Part shown: piece by piece, positions 1-7,644 of the stretch
How the letters are laid out: each line of letters opens with the position of its first letter
How positions within the stretch are numbered: position 1 is the first letter of the stretch
Assembly: GCA_040235375.1 (NCBI GenBank)
Contig: JBECKQ010000255.1
Location: forward strand, 1 to 47,220
Length of the DNA stretch: 47,220 nucleotides
Source: JBECKQ01 sp040235375
GTDB taxonomy: Bacteria > Planctomycetota > Phycisphaerae > UBA1845
Reading direction: 5' to 3'
Made by a program: the position numbers and the translations under genes
Notes under the pieces: generated by a model
The model's database searches: none
Seen by the model: only the letters and a program-made list of their open reading frames with translations
Told to the model about the DNA's origin: nothing

Positions 1-433
1 CGAGGATGCCGGCCGTCGAGGCGTAGCGTTCGTGGATCGCGCCATCCTGGCGGAGGGCACGCATCGACTGGATGTCGAGGGAGTAGTCGCGGGCGGATTC
101 GGCCGGAAGGCCGACGAGCAGGAACGAGATGTCAAAGCCCTGGCGGCGGGCCTCGGACGTGAGCGGGCCGCTCTGCTCGTGCAGGGCGACGTAAATCGAA
201 TCGTCCTCGATCCACCAGTAGCAGTTGGGGCAGTCGATGGGGCGGACGAGCGGCTGCCGGGGGTCGATGCGGCGGAAGTTCATATCGACGATGTCGAGCT
301 TGGCGTGGGGGGCGCAGCCGGAAGCGAGAAGGAGAAGCGAGAAAGTGAGAAAGTGGCGGTGCGCGCCACGGTCGTTGGCGCGCGCGGGGTTTATAGTGCG
401 ATCGGGAATGTCGCCTGCGGGGGCACGAATCAC
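1..433 (-). CDS. Putative lipoprotein, 3' part missing (runs off window start)
   Basis: An open minus-strand frame runs from the window edge to about position 433. It encodes a hydrophobic stretch (HFLTFSLLLLASGC, near 355-310) ending in a lipobox-like LASGC. The mature part has an acidic, aromatic sequence (PNCYWWIEDDSIYVALHEQSG). This looks like a type II signal peptide followed by a periplasmic or surface domain, so a lipoprotein is the best description; I do not recognise the family. The start is uncertain. The only conventional in-frame start upstream of the signal peptide is GTG at 433, which lies inside a palindromic repeat, and the first ATG (about 285) falls after the lipobox. A frameshift near the start or a rare start codon is possible. 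It lies downstream of glyA in the same direction. Confidence 0.55.
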   Translation of the reverse strand, partial: MIRAPAGDIPDRTINPARANDRGAHRHFLTFSLLLLASGCAPHAKLDIVDMNFRRIDPRQPLVRPIDCPNCYWWIEDDSIYVALHEQSGPLTSEARRQGFDISFLLVGLPAESARDYSLDIQSMRALRQDGAIHERYASTAGIL

Positions 434-453
434 GGGCAAGATGCCCGTGCCAC
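431..453. repeat. Palindromic intergenic element, family B (GGGCA-AGA-TGCCC)
   Basis: CACGGGCA and TGCCCGTG form a perfect 8-bp stem around AGA (431-449), followed by CCAC. The same core recurs at 17854-17876 and, shortened, at 21487-21507. It lies between glyA and the lipoprotein frame and overlaps the latter's only conventional start codon. Confidence 0.8.
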
Positions 454-456
454 ATC

Positions 457-489
457 CCACGCCCTGACCCTTTGGGTCAGACCGTGCCA
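457..489. repeat. Palindromic intergenic element, family A (single arm)
   Basis: A perfect hairpin CTGACCC-TTT-GGGTCAG (464-480) is flanked by ACCGTGCCA. Read on the minus strand it begins TGGCACGGTCTGACCC, identical over 16 bases to the left arm of the element at 5771. It starts 15 bases beyond the glyA stop codon, so it may act as a transcript end structure, but it has no U tract. Confidence 0.75.
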
Positions 490-504
490 CCCATTGGGGG
501 GGCA

Positions 505-1767
505 TCAGGGGAGGGGAAATTGGTTGCACAGGGAGGTTACCTCCTGGCGGGCGCGGTTGATGACGGCGTCGTCGCCGGCGCCGCGAAGGACCTGGTCGAT
601 GAGGCCGGCAATGGTCTTCATCTCCTCCTCGTTCATGCCGCGGGTGGTCAGGGCGGGGGTGCCGATGCGGAGGCCGCTGGTCTCGACGGGCTTGCGCTCG
701 TCGAAGGGGATCATGTTCTTGTTGACGATGATGCCGGCGCGCTCGAGCCATGACTCGGCGTCGCGGCCGGTGACGTCGGGGTAGTTCGGCCGCAGGTCGA
801 CGAGCATGAGGTGCGTGTCTGTGCCGCCGGAGACGATGCGATTGCCCGCCGCGGTGAGGCGGTCGGCGAGGGTCTTGGCGTTCCGCAGGATCCGCTCCTG
901 GTAGGTCTTGAACTGCGGCTGCAAAGCTTCGCCGAAGGCGACGGCCTTGCCGAGGATGACGTGCATGAGCGGGCCGCCCTGCGTGCCGGGGAAGACCCGG
1001 CTGTCGATCTTTTTCGCCCAGTCCTGCTTGCACATGATCATGCCGCCACGGGGGCCGCGGAGGGTCTTGTGCGTCGTGGTGGTGACGAACTCGGCGGACG
1101 GCACCGGCGAAGGGTGCAGCCCGACGGCCACCATGCCGGCGATGTGGGCGATGTCCGCCATGTGCACGGCGCCGACCTCGTGGGCGATCTCGCTGAACTT
1201 GTCGAAGTCGATGGTGCGCGGATAGGCCGACGCGCCGGAGAGGATCATCTTCGGATGGTGCTCCTGGGCGAGACGGCGGATGACGGCGTAGTCGAACTGT
1301 TCGGTTTTGCGGTCCACGCCGTAGGCGACGATGTTGAAGAGCAGGCCGCTGATGTTGACTTTGAGCCCGTGGGACAGGTGGCCGCCGTGGGCGAGGTCGA
1401 GTGACAGGATCGTGTCACCCGGCTGAAGGTGAGCGAGGTAGACGGCGGCGTTGGCCTGGCTGCCGGAGTGGGGCTGGACGTTCACGTGGTCGCAGTGGAA
1501 GAGCTGCTTGGCGCGGTCGCGGGCGAGGTCTTCGGCGGCGTCCATGTTGGCGCAGCCGCCGTAGTAGCGGCGGCCGGGGTAGCCTTCGGCGTACTTGTTG
1601 GTGAAGACGGAGCCGACGGCCTCGCGGACGGCGGGGGATACGTGGTTCTCCGACGCGATGAGTTCGAGGGTGTCGTGCTGGCGGCGCTCCTCCGCCTGGA
1701 GGATCTTGAACGCGGCGGGGTCGGAGGCGGCGATGGGGGAGCGTGAGGCTTCGGTGAACGTGGACAT
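505..1767 (-). CDS. glyA: Serine hydroxymethyltransferase
   Basis: This cytoplasmic PLP enzyme interconverts serine and glycine with tetrahydrofolate, supplying one-carbon units. The 420-residue protein has the family's usual length. Family blocks are clear: LELIASENHVS (34-44), NKYAEGYPG with YYGG (58-71), ADIAH (204-208) and the Schiff-base motif TTTTHKTLRGPRGG with Lys234. The frame is open a further 58 codons upstream, but the extension is low-complexity and the start at 1767 is preceded by AGGAAG at a suitable distance. A good sigma70-type promoter lies 70 bases upstream. The S41 protease gene upstream points the same way but is separated by 179 bases with its own promoter-like region, so glyA probably starts its own transcript. 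Confidence 0.97.
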   Translation of the reverse strand: MSTFTEASRSPIAASDPAAFKILQAEERRQHDTLELIASENHVSPAVREAVGSVFTNKYAEGYPGRRYYGGCANMDAAEDLARDRAKQLFHCDHVNVQPHSGSQANAAVYLAHLQPGDTILSLDLAHGGHLSHGLKVNISGLLFNIVAYGVDRKTEQFDYAVIRRLAQEHHPKMILSGASAYPRTIDFDKFSEIAHEVGAVHMADIAHIAGMVAVGLHPSPVPSAEFVTTTTHKTLRGPRGGMIMCKQDWAKKIDSRVFPGTQGGPLMHVILGKAVAFGEALQPQFKTYQERILRNAKTLADRLTAAGNRIVSGGTDTHLMLVDLRPNYPDVTGRDAESWLERAGIIVNKNMIPFDERKPVETSGLRIGTPALTTRGMNEEEMKTIAGLIDQVLRGAGDDAVINRARQEVTSLCNQFPLP

Positions 1768-1836
1768 TGCGAGCTTCCTGATAGCGGTTTTTCCGGTGAT
1801 GGCGGCCGATTCGTTCGAGCCGTCGTGGCCGGAGCC

Positions 1837-1865
1837 TGTATAGCCAGCCGGGGCGAGGTTTGCAA
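1837..1865 (-). promoter_or_regulatory. Predicted sigma70-type promoter of glyA
   Basis: On the minus strand TTGCAA (1865-1860) is followed after exactly 17 bases by TATACA (1842-1837). Each box matches the consensus at four of six positions. It lies 70 bases before the glyA start. Not tested. Confidence 0.45.
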
Positions 1866-1875
1866 ATGGGAGGAG

Positions 1876-1903
1876 GGCAATAGGCAAGAGGCAATAGGCA
1901 ATA
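1876..1903. repeat. Four tandem 7-bp repeats (GGCAATA)
   Basis: GGCAATA, GGCAAGA, GGCAATA, GGCAATA follow each other in phase. The array ends 10 bases upstream of the predicted -35 box of glyA. Copy number could vary by slippage. Confidence 0.8.
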
Positions 1904-1946
1904 GGGGCGCGGAGCTGTGGTTGCCGTTGTTCGACCCCCACCGGGC

Positions 1947-3176
1947 CTAGGAGGGGTTGTCCGTCAGGGTGGAGCGGAGGAGGCGGAGTGCGGCGGCGAG
2001 TTGGGCGTCGGCGATGGGGTCCGGCGAGTTGAGGGAGACCGACGGGGCGGCGTCGACGGCGAGGTCGGGCTTCACGCCCCAGGCGTCGCTGGCGAGGTTG
2101 GCCTTGGTGCGGTGGATGATGCGACCGCTGGGGAGCTCGTAATACGCGGAGGTGAGGCGGAGGGCGCCGCCGGCGACGTTAAGGACGTACTGCACGCTGC
2201 CTTTGCCGAACGAGCGCTGGCCGACGATGAGGGCGCGTTTGTTGTCTTGCAAGGAGCCGGCGACGATCTCGGCGGCGCTGGCGGTGCCGCCGTTGATGAG
2301 CACGACGAGCGGTTTGCGGATGTCGGATTGCTGGTCGTGGGCGTAATACTCTTCGCGGCCGTGCACGCGGGTGCGGGTAGCGACGATGAGGCCGTCGGCG
2401 AGGAAGCGGTCAACTACGGCCACCGCCGCGGGGACGATGCCGCCGGGGTTCGAGCGCAGGTCGAGGATGAGGGCGTTCATGTTGTCCGCGGTGGCGGCGG
2501 CGAGTGCGGCGTTGAACTGGTCGGCGGTGTTTTCGCTGAAGGCGGAGATGCGGATGTAGGCGATGCCGGCGTCGGAGTCGAGTATGCAGTCTTCGCCGGT
2601 TTCGCCGTGGCTGACGCCGTGGACCATGACGGCCGGCAGGGGCTCGCGCGCGATTTTGAACGTGAGCGGCTGGTCGGCGCCTTCGCGCTGGATGGAGAGC
2701 TCGACGGTGGTGCCTTTCTTGCCGGTGAGGGCGCGGTCGAGTCCGCCGGCGAAGAGAGTGTCGGCCGGTTGGCCGTCGATGGCGAGGATGCGGTCGCCGG
2801 GCCGGATGCCGGCGCGATCGGCGGGGCCGCCGGCCAGCGGGGCGATGACGACGACGGCGCCGTCGATGAGGCCGGTCTCGACGCCGATGCCGATGCGCTC
2901 GCCGGCGAGACGGTGGGCGTAGGCCTCGGCTTCTTCTGGCGTCATGTAGCTGCTGTAGTCGTCGAGCGTGGAGACGATGCCGTGCAACGCGCCCTGCAGG
3001 AGCTGTTTGTCGGTGACGGGGTCGACGTAGTTCTTGCGGACGAGGGCGTCGACCTCGACCAGCGGAGCGTAGCGGTTGAGCAACGTGTCCTGGCGGGCGG
3101 CGATCGGGGCGAGCCGCCAGAGCATGACGGTGATGACGACGAGCGTGAGTATCCAGATGATGTTGCGGGCGGTCAT
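1947..3176 (-). CDS. S41 family C-terminal processing peptidase with PDZ domain
   Basis: A 409-residue serine protease of the CtpA/Prc type. Order: N-terminal membrane anchor or uncleaved signal (about 5-24), helical N-terminal region, PDZ domain (about 90-170, with GGPADRAGIRPGDRI and LAIDG), then the catalytic domain. The nucleophile is Ser300 in GGTASAAEI and the general base Lys325 in RSFGKGSVQ; the LDLRSNPGG block (238-246) is typical. Such enzymes clip the C-termini of envelope proteins in the periplasm. The gene starts 26 bases after the stop of the unrecognised gene at 3203-4363, so the two are probably co-transcribed. The exact substrate cannot be told from sequence. Confidence 0.95.
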   Translation of the reverse strand: MTARNIIWILTLVVITVMLWRLAPIAARQDTLLNRYAPLVEVDALVRKNYVDPVTDKQLLQGALHGIVSTLDDYSSYMTPEEAEAYAHRLAGERIGIGVETGLIDGAVVVIAPLAGGPADRAGIRPGDRILAIDGQPADTLFAGGLDRALTGKKGTTVELSIQREGADQPLTFKIAREPLPAVMVHGVSHGETGEDCILDSDAGIAYIRISAFSENTADQFNAALAAATADNMNALILDLRSNPGGIVPAAVAVVDRFLADGLIVATRTRVHGREEYYAHDQQSDIRKPLVVLINGGTASAAEIVAGSLQDNKRALIVGQRSFGKGSVQYVLNVAGGALRLTSAYYELPSGRIIHRTKANLASDAWGVKPDLAVDAAPSVSLNSPDPIADAQLAAALRLLRSTLTDNPS

Positions 3177-3202
3177 TGCGTTTCGTTTCCGGTGGTTGCG
3201 AG

Positions 3203-4363
3203 TCAGGGGGCCGAGCGCGTGGCAAAGCGGATAGCCTGGCGGACGGCGTCGAGGCCCGCCTCGGGGATGAAACCGAAGCTGGCAAGGGTCACGCCCGGCA
3301 CGTGATGGTCGGCGAGCGATTGCAGGGCGCTGACGAGCGCCTGCGGGTTCTGCGTGGCGAGGGCGGCAGCGTCGAGCTCGACCTCAGGTTGTTGGTCTGC
3401 GGTGACGAGCGAGCCGGTATCGGCGAGGGCGGCGGTGGATTCGCCGTCGCCGGATTCGTCCGTCTGCAGGATGACGCCCGCGGCCGCACCGGCGGAGCGC
3501 GGGTAGATTTTGCCGGAGCGGTCTCCGGGCATGACGAGCAGCACCGGCTGCTGCGGATGATCGAGCGCGGCGGCGATGGCGGATTCGACCGCGGCGGTCT
3601 GGCAGTCGATGTAGTCGCGGGCGATTTCGGCTTCGTCGAGCAGCGTGTCGAGATCGTCTTCGCACGGCTGGCCGGTGGTGAGCACCTCGTTCAGTTTGAT
3701 CTGGGCCCAGCGGCGGGTGGCGGCGCCGTCCACGCCGTGCTCGTGGGCGTGCTGGAGCGACGATTCGCTGAAGCAAAGGCCGAGGACGGAGAGGAAGCAG
3801 CGGCCGGGGTCGAACCCGATGTCGAGGCCGCCGGCGGTGAGTGCGCCGGAATGGTAGCGCAGGTCGGTGATTTCGACGGCGTCGGGGTTGAAGCGCGAGA
3901 CGTCGGCGATGGTGCTGCGGAGCAGGGCACGGACTTCGGAGTTCGCCGGGCAAAGCGTGTTCGGAGCGGTATCGGCGAAGGCGGTTTTGCCGGCGGCTTC
4001 CGGGTGGCGCTGGGCGATCCGGCCGAGCTCGAACGCGCTGATGCGCAGGCGGACGTGCAGCGATCGGCGGCGGCACGTTTCGACGACGGACGGGAGCGGG
4101 TCGCGTCCCTTGAGCCAGCTCGAAACGATGGGGCGCGTGCGGGTCTCTTCGTAATGCTCATCGGCGGGGCGGAAGAAGAAGCCGCCGCGGCTGCGGAGGA
4201 TGCGCGGCTCGACCTGTCCGTGGCAGCGGAGCGTTTCGAGGGGACCGCTCGTGACGATGAGCGTGACGCCGGAGGCGCCGGTGGATTGGATGCGGTCGAG
4301 TGCCTCGTCGACGCCAAGGTCGACGAGGTCGCATAGATGGCAGAGCATTTGCGTGTTGAACAT
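3203..4363 (-). CDS. Unrecognised protein, possibly TIM-barrel-like
   Basis: A 386-residue protein with no signal peptide or membrane segment. I do not recognise a family. The start (LVDLGVDEALDRI ... GVTLIVTSG) and the middle block (LCPANSEVRALLRS ... FNPDAVEITDLRYH, about 140-170) resemble the repeating strand-helix pattern of glycosidase-like TIM barrels, where a CPxNPxVR motif precedes a catalytic strand; this is a weak inference. It also has CFSESS and DIGFDPGRCF segments. It sits 26 bases before the S41 protease gene and probably heads that operon. No convincing Shine-Dalgarno sequence precedes the ATG, so the start is less certain than the frame. Confidence 0.8.
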   Translation of the reverse strand: MFNTQMLCHLCDLVDLGVDEALDRIQSTGASGVTLIVTSGPLETLRCHGQVEPRILRSRGGFFFRPADEHYEETRTRPIVSSWLKGRDPLPSVVETCRRRSLHVRLRISAFELGRIAQRHPEAAGKTAFADTAPNTLCPANSEVRALLRSTIADVSRFNPDAVEITDLRYHSGALTAGGLDIGFDPGRCFLSVLGLCFSESSLQHAHEHGVDGAATRRWAQIKLNEVLTTGQPCEDDLDTLLDEAEIARDYIDCQTAAVESAIAAALDHPQQPVLLVMPGDRSGKIYPRSAGAAAGVILQTDESGDGESTAALADTGSLVTADQQPEVELDAAALATQNPQALVSALQSLADHHVPGVTLASFGFIPEAGLDAVRQAIRFATRSAP

Positions 4364-4531
4364 TGCCGGATCGCTCGCGTCGGTCGTTGTTGGCCGGGGG
4401 TCATGGTAGCTATCGGGGGCGAGGCGTCCAGAGAGACGCAGACGACGGCGGGAGGTCAGAGGCTGGAAGTCAGAGGCCAGCGGTGGAAGACGGAAAGCGG
4501 CGGGGCGGGTGCGTGCGGAAACAAATCCGCA

Positions 4532-4557
4532 CTGCTCAAGAGCAGTGGCACACGGGG
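4532..4557. repeat. Palindromic intergenic element, family C
   Basis: CTGCTC-AA-GAGCAG (4532-4545) is followed by TGGCACACGGGG. A second copy at 41639-41664 matches at 24 of 26 positions in the same orientation. Next to it is another hairpin, GTGCGGA/TCCGCAC (4513-4532). The pair lies just downstream of the minus-strand gene ending at 4562 and may shape its transcript end. The rest of the 4364-4561 gap shows no gene. Confidence 0.75.
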
Positions 4558-4561
4558 TGCT

Positions 4562-5677
4562 TTATTGCGCGGGAGACTGATGGGGGAGCGGAGGGTGGGC
4601 GGTGGCGCGTTGGCGTTGGGCGGTTGTGGGGATGCGGTCGAGGCGCGTCTGGAGTTCGGCGAAGAGTTGGCGGATAGGTTCGTACGCGGGTGAGGTAGCG
4701 GCGTCCGTCGCGGAGACGGCGGCGAGTTCGTCGCGGTGCAGGCGGCGGTAGTCGTCGGCGCGACCCTGGACCTCGCGGAGGATGGACCACGCGGCGTTCG
4801 CCTGGGCATCATCGAGTTGGAAGCGGGCGATGAACAGGCGGACGTAGCGCTCCCAGGTGGTTTCGTCCTGCGCAGAGTAAAGGGTCGGCTGTTGGGGTTG
4901 CGGCTTTTCGGCTTTGGCCGGCTGGGAGGTGGAGTCCGGTGCGCCCGCCTGGGCGAGGCCCTGCTGGATCGGGTCGTTCTCCATGCCCCAATCCTCCGGT
5001 CGCCATTCGCCCTGTTTCCATTGCTGGCGGAGTTCGTTGACGGCGGCCATTCGCCGGCGATAGCTCTCCATGTCGCGCTCGAGGATCGCGCGCTGGCGCG
5101 GATTGAAGCTGCGTTTCTGCTGTTCGATGATGCGCTCGAAGTGCCGGCGGGCCTCCTGCAGCAGATTGTCGCTTTCGCGCGTCCACCGGGCGACCTGTTC
5201 GGGCGTGAAGGCTTGGCCACTCATCCGGGCTTCGACCGCCTCCTGCGTTTGCCGCAGGATGGTGCCGGCGTTGCGGAACATGAAGATGCCCATCTCGCGA
5301 TAGAATTGAGTCTGCAACCGGCCGTACTGCTGGTCATTCAACTGGTAGCGGTCGCGGATGGCGGTGCCAAGCGTGTCGATGCGTTTGCGGACCTCCCACG
5401 GCGGGATGGCGGCCACCTGCTCCGCGGTCCGGCGAGCGAACTCGTCCGACTCGTCGTTCCAGCCGCGCTCTTCCCACATGCGATCGATCGCGTTCTGTAT
5501 CGATTGGTACTGGTCGTCCCAGTCGCCGAGCTTTTTGATCTCAGCGCCGAGATCTTCGATCTGGTCGCGCACGCCGTTGGTGGATGAATCGGGTGTCTGG
5601 CCGGGCGCCGCCGGCGCGATGCAGAGCGTGACGGCGAGGCAGACGGCGAGTCGTGGAATGGGGGCGCGATCAGGCAT
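4562..5677 (-). CDS. Secreted helical protein of unknown function
   Basis: A 371-residue protein with an N-terminal signal peptide (hydrophobic about 9-24, cleavage probably after APG or AAPGQ). The rest is rich in Gln, Arg, Glu and Asp and almost wholly helical in appearance: long charged stretches such as EDLGAEIKKLGDWDDQYQ and FERIIEQQKRSF suggest coiled coil. A Gln/Pro/Lys-rich linker (about 255-270) separates two helical parts. I recognise no family. Repeated motifs of the type QARAILxRDxExYRRRM and FQLDDAQANAAW recall planctomycete proteins that sense or pack in the periplasm, but no function is claimed. A good promoter (TTGATC-17-TATACT) lies just upstream. Confidence 0.85.
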   Translation of the reverse strand: MPDRAPIPRLAVCLAVTLCIAPAAPGQTPDSSTNGVRDQIEDLGAEIKKLGDWDDQYQSIQNAIDRMWEERGWNDESDEFARRTAEQVAAIPPWEVRKRIDTLGTAIRDRYQLNDQQYGRLQTQFYREMGIFMFRNAGTILRQTQEAVEARMSGQAFTPEQVARWTRESDNLLQEARRHFERIIEQQKRSFNPRQRAILERDMESYRRRMAAVNELRQQWKQGEWRPEDWGMENDPIQQGLAQAGAPDSTSQPAKAEKPQPQQPTLYSAQDETTWERYVRLFIARFQLDDAQANAAWSILREVQGRADDYRRLHRDELAAVSATDAATSPAYEPIRQLFAELQTRLDRIPTTAQRQRATAHPPLPHQSPAQ

Positions 5678-5711
5678 GAGACTTTCCCCGGCTCAGGCGG
5701 CGTCGCGTTTC

Positions 5712-5740
5712 AGTATACGGCGCGCGCGATTTGGGATCAA
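5712..5740 (-). promoter_or_regulatory. Predicted promoter of the secreted helical protein gene
   Basis: Minus strand: TTGATC (5740-5735), 17-base spacer, TATACT (5717-5712). The boxes match consensus at four and five of six positions. The start codon is 34 bases downstream of the -10 box. Confidence 0.5.
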
Positions 5741-5770
5741 AGAGAGATACGCGTACCGGAGAGCATTGCG

Positions 5771-5872
5771 TGGCACGGTCTGACCCGAAAGGGCAGGCCG
5801 TGGCGTGGTGTGAGGGTGTCGACCTCCGCCACGGCCCTGGCGGCGCTTCGCTCGCTGCGCCAGACCGTGCCA
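5771..5872. repeat. 102-bp inverted-repeat element, family A (complete, two arms)
   Basis: Perfect 12-bp terminal inverted repeats, TGGCACGGTCTG (5771-5782) and CAGACCGTGCCA (5861-5872). The left arm folds as GGTCTG-A-CCC with GGGCAGGCC around a GAAA loop; the right arm, starting CGCCACGGCC, folds likewise. The two arms are inverted copies joined by a short spacer, like a REP doublet. It fills most of the gap between two divergent genes. No transposase is linked. Confidence 0.8.
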
Positions 5873-5924
5873 CCCATCCGGCGATATCGACGGTATGGGG
5901 GGCGAGGGGTACATTGGCGCACGT

Positions 5925-7484
5925 ATGGCACAGTACACGGAATCCCCAGTGGCCACGGGGCGCGAGGCGTTCGCAGCGGGGCAGTCGCGGCGGCGTGTTG
6001 CGCATGTCGCGGCAGTGGCCGGCGTCGTGGCGGTTGCGGCGATCGTTCGCGCGATTCACCTCGCCGATCGGCCGTTCTGGTTGGACGAGGCGTTCAGCGC
6101 TCTGTACGCGCGGCTCGATCTCGCGACGCTGGTCGAACTGCGCCAGCGCGGCACGAACCCGCCCCTGTATCACATCCTGCTCGGGTACTGGTCACGTCTA
6201 TTTGGCGATTCGGAGACGGCGCTGCGGTCGCTGTCCGTCGTGGCGGGCTCGGCGGCGGTTTTGGCCGTCTATGGCCTGGGACGGTCGATCGCCGGGCGCG
6301 GCGTCGGGCTGGCGGCGGCGGTGTTGCTCGCGGTCAACAGCATCGCGATCGGATACTCGCAGGAGGCGCGGTACTACGCATTCGCCGGGCTGCTGGCGAT
6401 TGTTTCGACGCTGCTGTTTCGGAAGGTCGTGCTGGAGCGTGGCTGGCCGTGGAGCGCGGCATACGCGGCGGTCATGATCGTGTTCGTGTGGACGCACTCG
6501 TTCGCGTGGTTCGTGCTGGCGGCGCATGGTATCGCGGCGATCTGGCAGTACGGGCGATTGCGGTCGAATCCGGCGGCGCGGGAGGCGCTTGCCGTGCGGT
6601 TCGGCCTGGCCGTGCTCGTGACCGTCGCGTCGTTCCTGCCGTGGTCGGGCACGCTGAGTGCGCAGGTGGAGCACGTGCTGGACGGGTACTGGATTGCGCG
6701 TCCGAGCGTGGTGGCGCCGATGCAGGCCGGGCATGCGTTCATCGCGCCGCTGGCGGAATTGCGCTGGCCGGTGGCGCTGCTGGCGGGTGCGGCGGCGATC
6801 TACGTGTTCGCCCGCCGCGGGGTGCGGTCGGGTTCCGCGGAGGCTGCGCCGATTGCGTCGTGCGACTACGTTCTGCTGGTCGCGTGGATGATGATTCCCG
6901 TGCTTGTGCCGTTTGTCTGGTCGCTGGTGGCGGCGCCGATTTTCCAGTTGAAATACGCGCTGGTGGCGCAGCCGGCGGCGGTGATTCTGCTGGCGATACT
7001 GCTTTCTCGCCGGCCGGCGATCGGACTGGCGGTCGTTGCAGGCATCGTGGCGATTCACGCGCCGCTGGCGAATCGCGGATTGGAGTACGAGGATTGGCGT
7101 GCGGCGGGTCGAATCATCGCCAATCGTTCGCCGGCGGGCACGCCGGTCTACATCTGTCAGGATTTCACGTACTACGCGCTGGCGGAGTACCTCAACGAAG
7201 CGCAGCACCCGATCACGCCGGTCGTGAAGGATGGGGCGGAGCCGGCTGAATTCGAGCGGCTGTATCCGCGCCGGCCGCTGAGTTATCGGAATTGGCTCGA
7301 GGCGCTTCGCAAGCAGGACCGCGCGGTGATCGTGCTGTCCCGGCTGCAAACGGAAGAAGGGGGCGCGGCGTTCGATCGCGTACTTCACAACCTTGAGGCC
7401 GGCGGCGACGTGGACCTGGTCAGCGTTCGCGGCGATGTGGATGTCGTGTTCTGGTCGAGGCCGCGGCGCCCGGCATCGTCCTGA
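5925..7484 (+). CDS. Membrane glycosyltransferase, GT39/ArnT-like
   Basis: About 519 residues from the start chosen here. It has many hydrophobic segments (about ten) with short polar loops. The first loop carries FWLDEAFSALYARL, the acidic DE motif of polyprenyl-phosphate-sugar-dependent transferases of the PMT/ArnT group (GT-C fold), followed by GTNPPLYHILLGYW, another hallmark. The last third (about 380-519) is soluble and probably extracytoplasmic, with AGTPVYICQDF and a YLNEAQHP segment. It likely transfers a sugar from a lipid carrier to a protein, lipid or glycan at the outer face of the membrane. An in-frame ATG at 5895 is possible; neither start has a clear ribosome binding site. No neighbouring gene names the acceptor. 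Confidence 0.88.
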   Translation: MAQYTESPVATGREAFAAGQSRRRVAHVAAVAGVVAVAAIVRAIHLADRPFWLDEAFSALYARLDLATLVELRQRGTNPPLYHILLGYWSRLFGDSETALRSLSVVAGSAAVLAVYGLGRSIAGRGVGLAAAVLLAVNSIAIGYSQEARYYAFAGLLAIVSTLLFRKVVLERGWPWSAAYAAVMIVFVWTHSFAWFVLAAHGIAAIWQYGRLRSNPAAREALAVRFGLAVLVTVASFLPWSGTLSAQVEHVLDGYWIARPSVVAPMQAGHAFIAPLAELRWPVALLAGAAAIYVFARRGVRSGSAEAAPIASCDYVLLVAWMMIPVLVPFVWSLVAAPIFQLKYALVAQPAAVILLAILLSRRPAIGLAVVAGIVAIHAPLANRGLEYEDWRAAGRIIANRSPAGTPVYICQDFTYYALAEYLNEAQHPITPVVKDGAEPAEFERLYPRRPLSYRNWLEALRKQDRAVIVLSRLQTEEGGAAFDRVLHNLEAGGDVDLVSVRGDVDVVFWSRPRRPASS

Positions 7485-7644
7485 TCACCGGCGCGCGGAA
7501 GTGCCGCGATTGGTCACATTTTGGACACGTCTCCCGGCGCGATTCACGGTAACTACTTTTTTCCGTAGCCGACGAGTTGTTACACTGAGGGACTGGCCGG
7601 CACCGGCCAACCATTCCACGCGCAGAGGAAAGAGGAACAACGAC

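Noticed and set aside
431..480. Hairpins after glyA as a classic rho-independent terminator
   Set aside because: Stems are good but no U tract follows on the glyA strand, and the same sequences recur in other settings as repeats.
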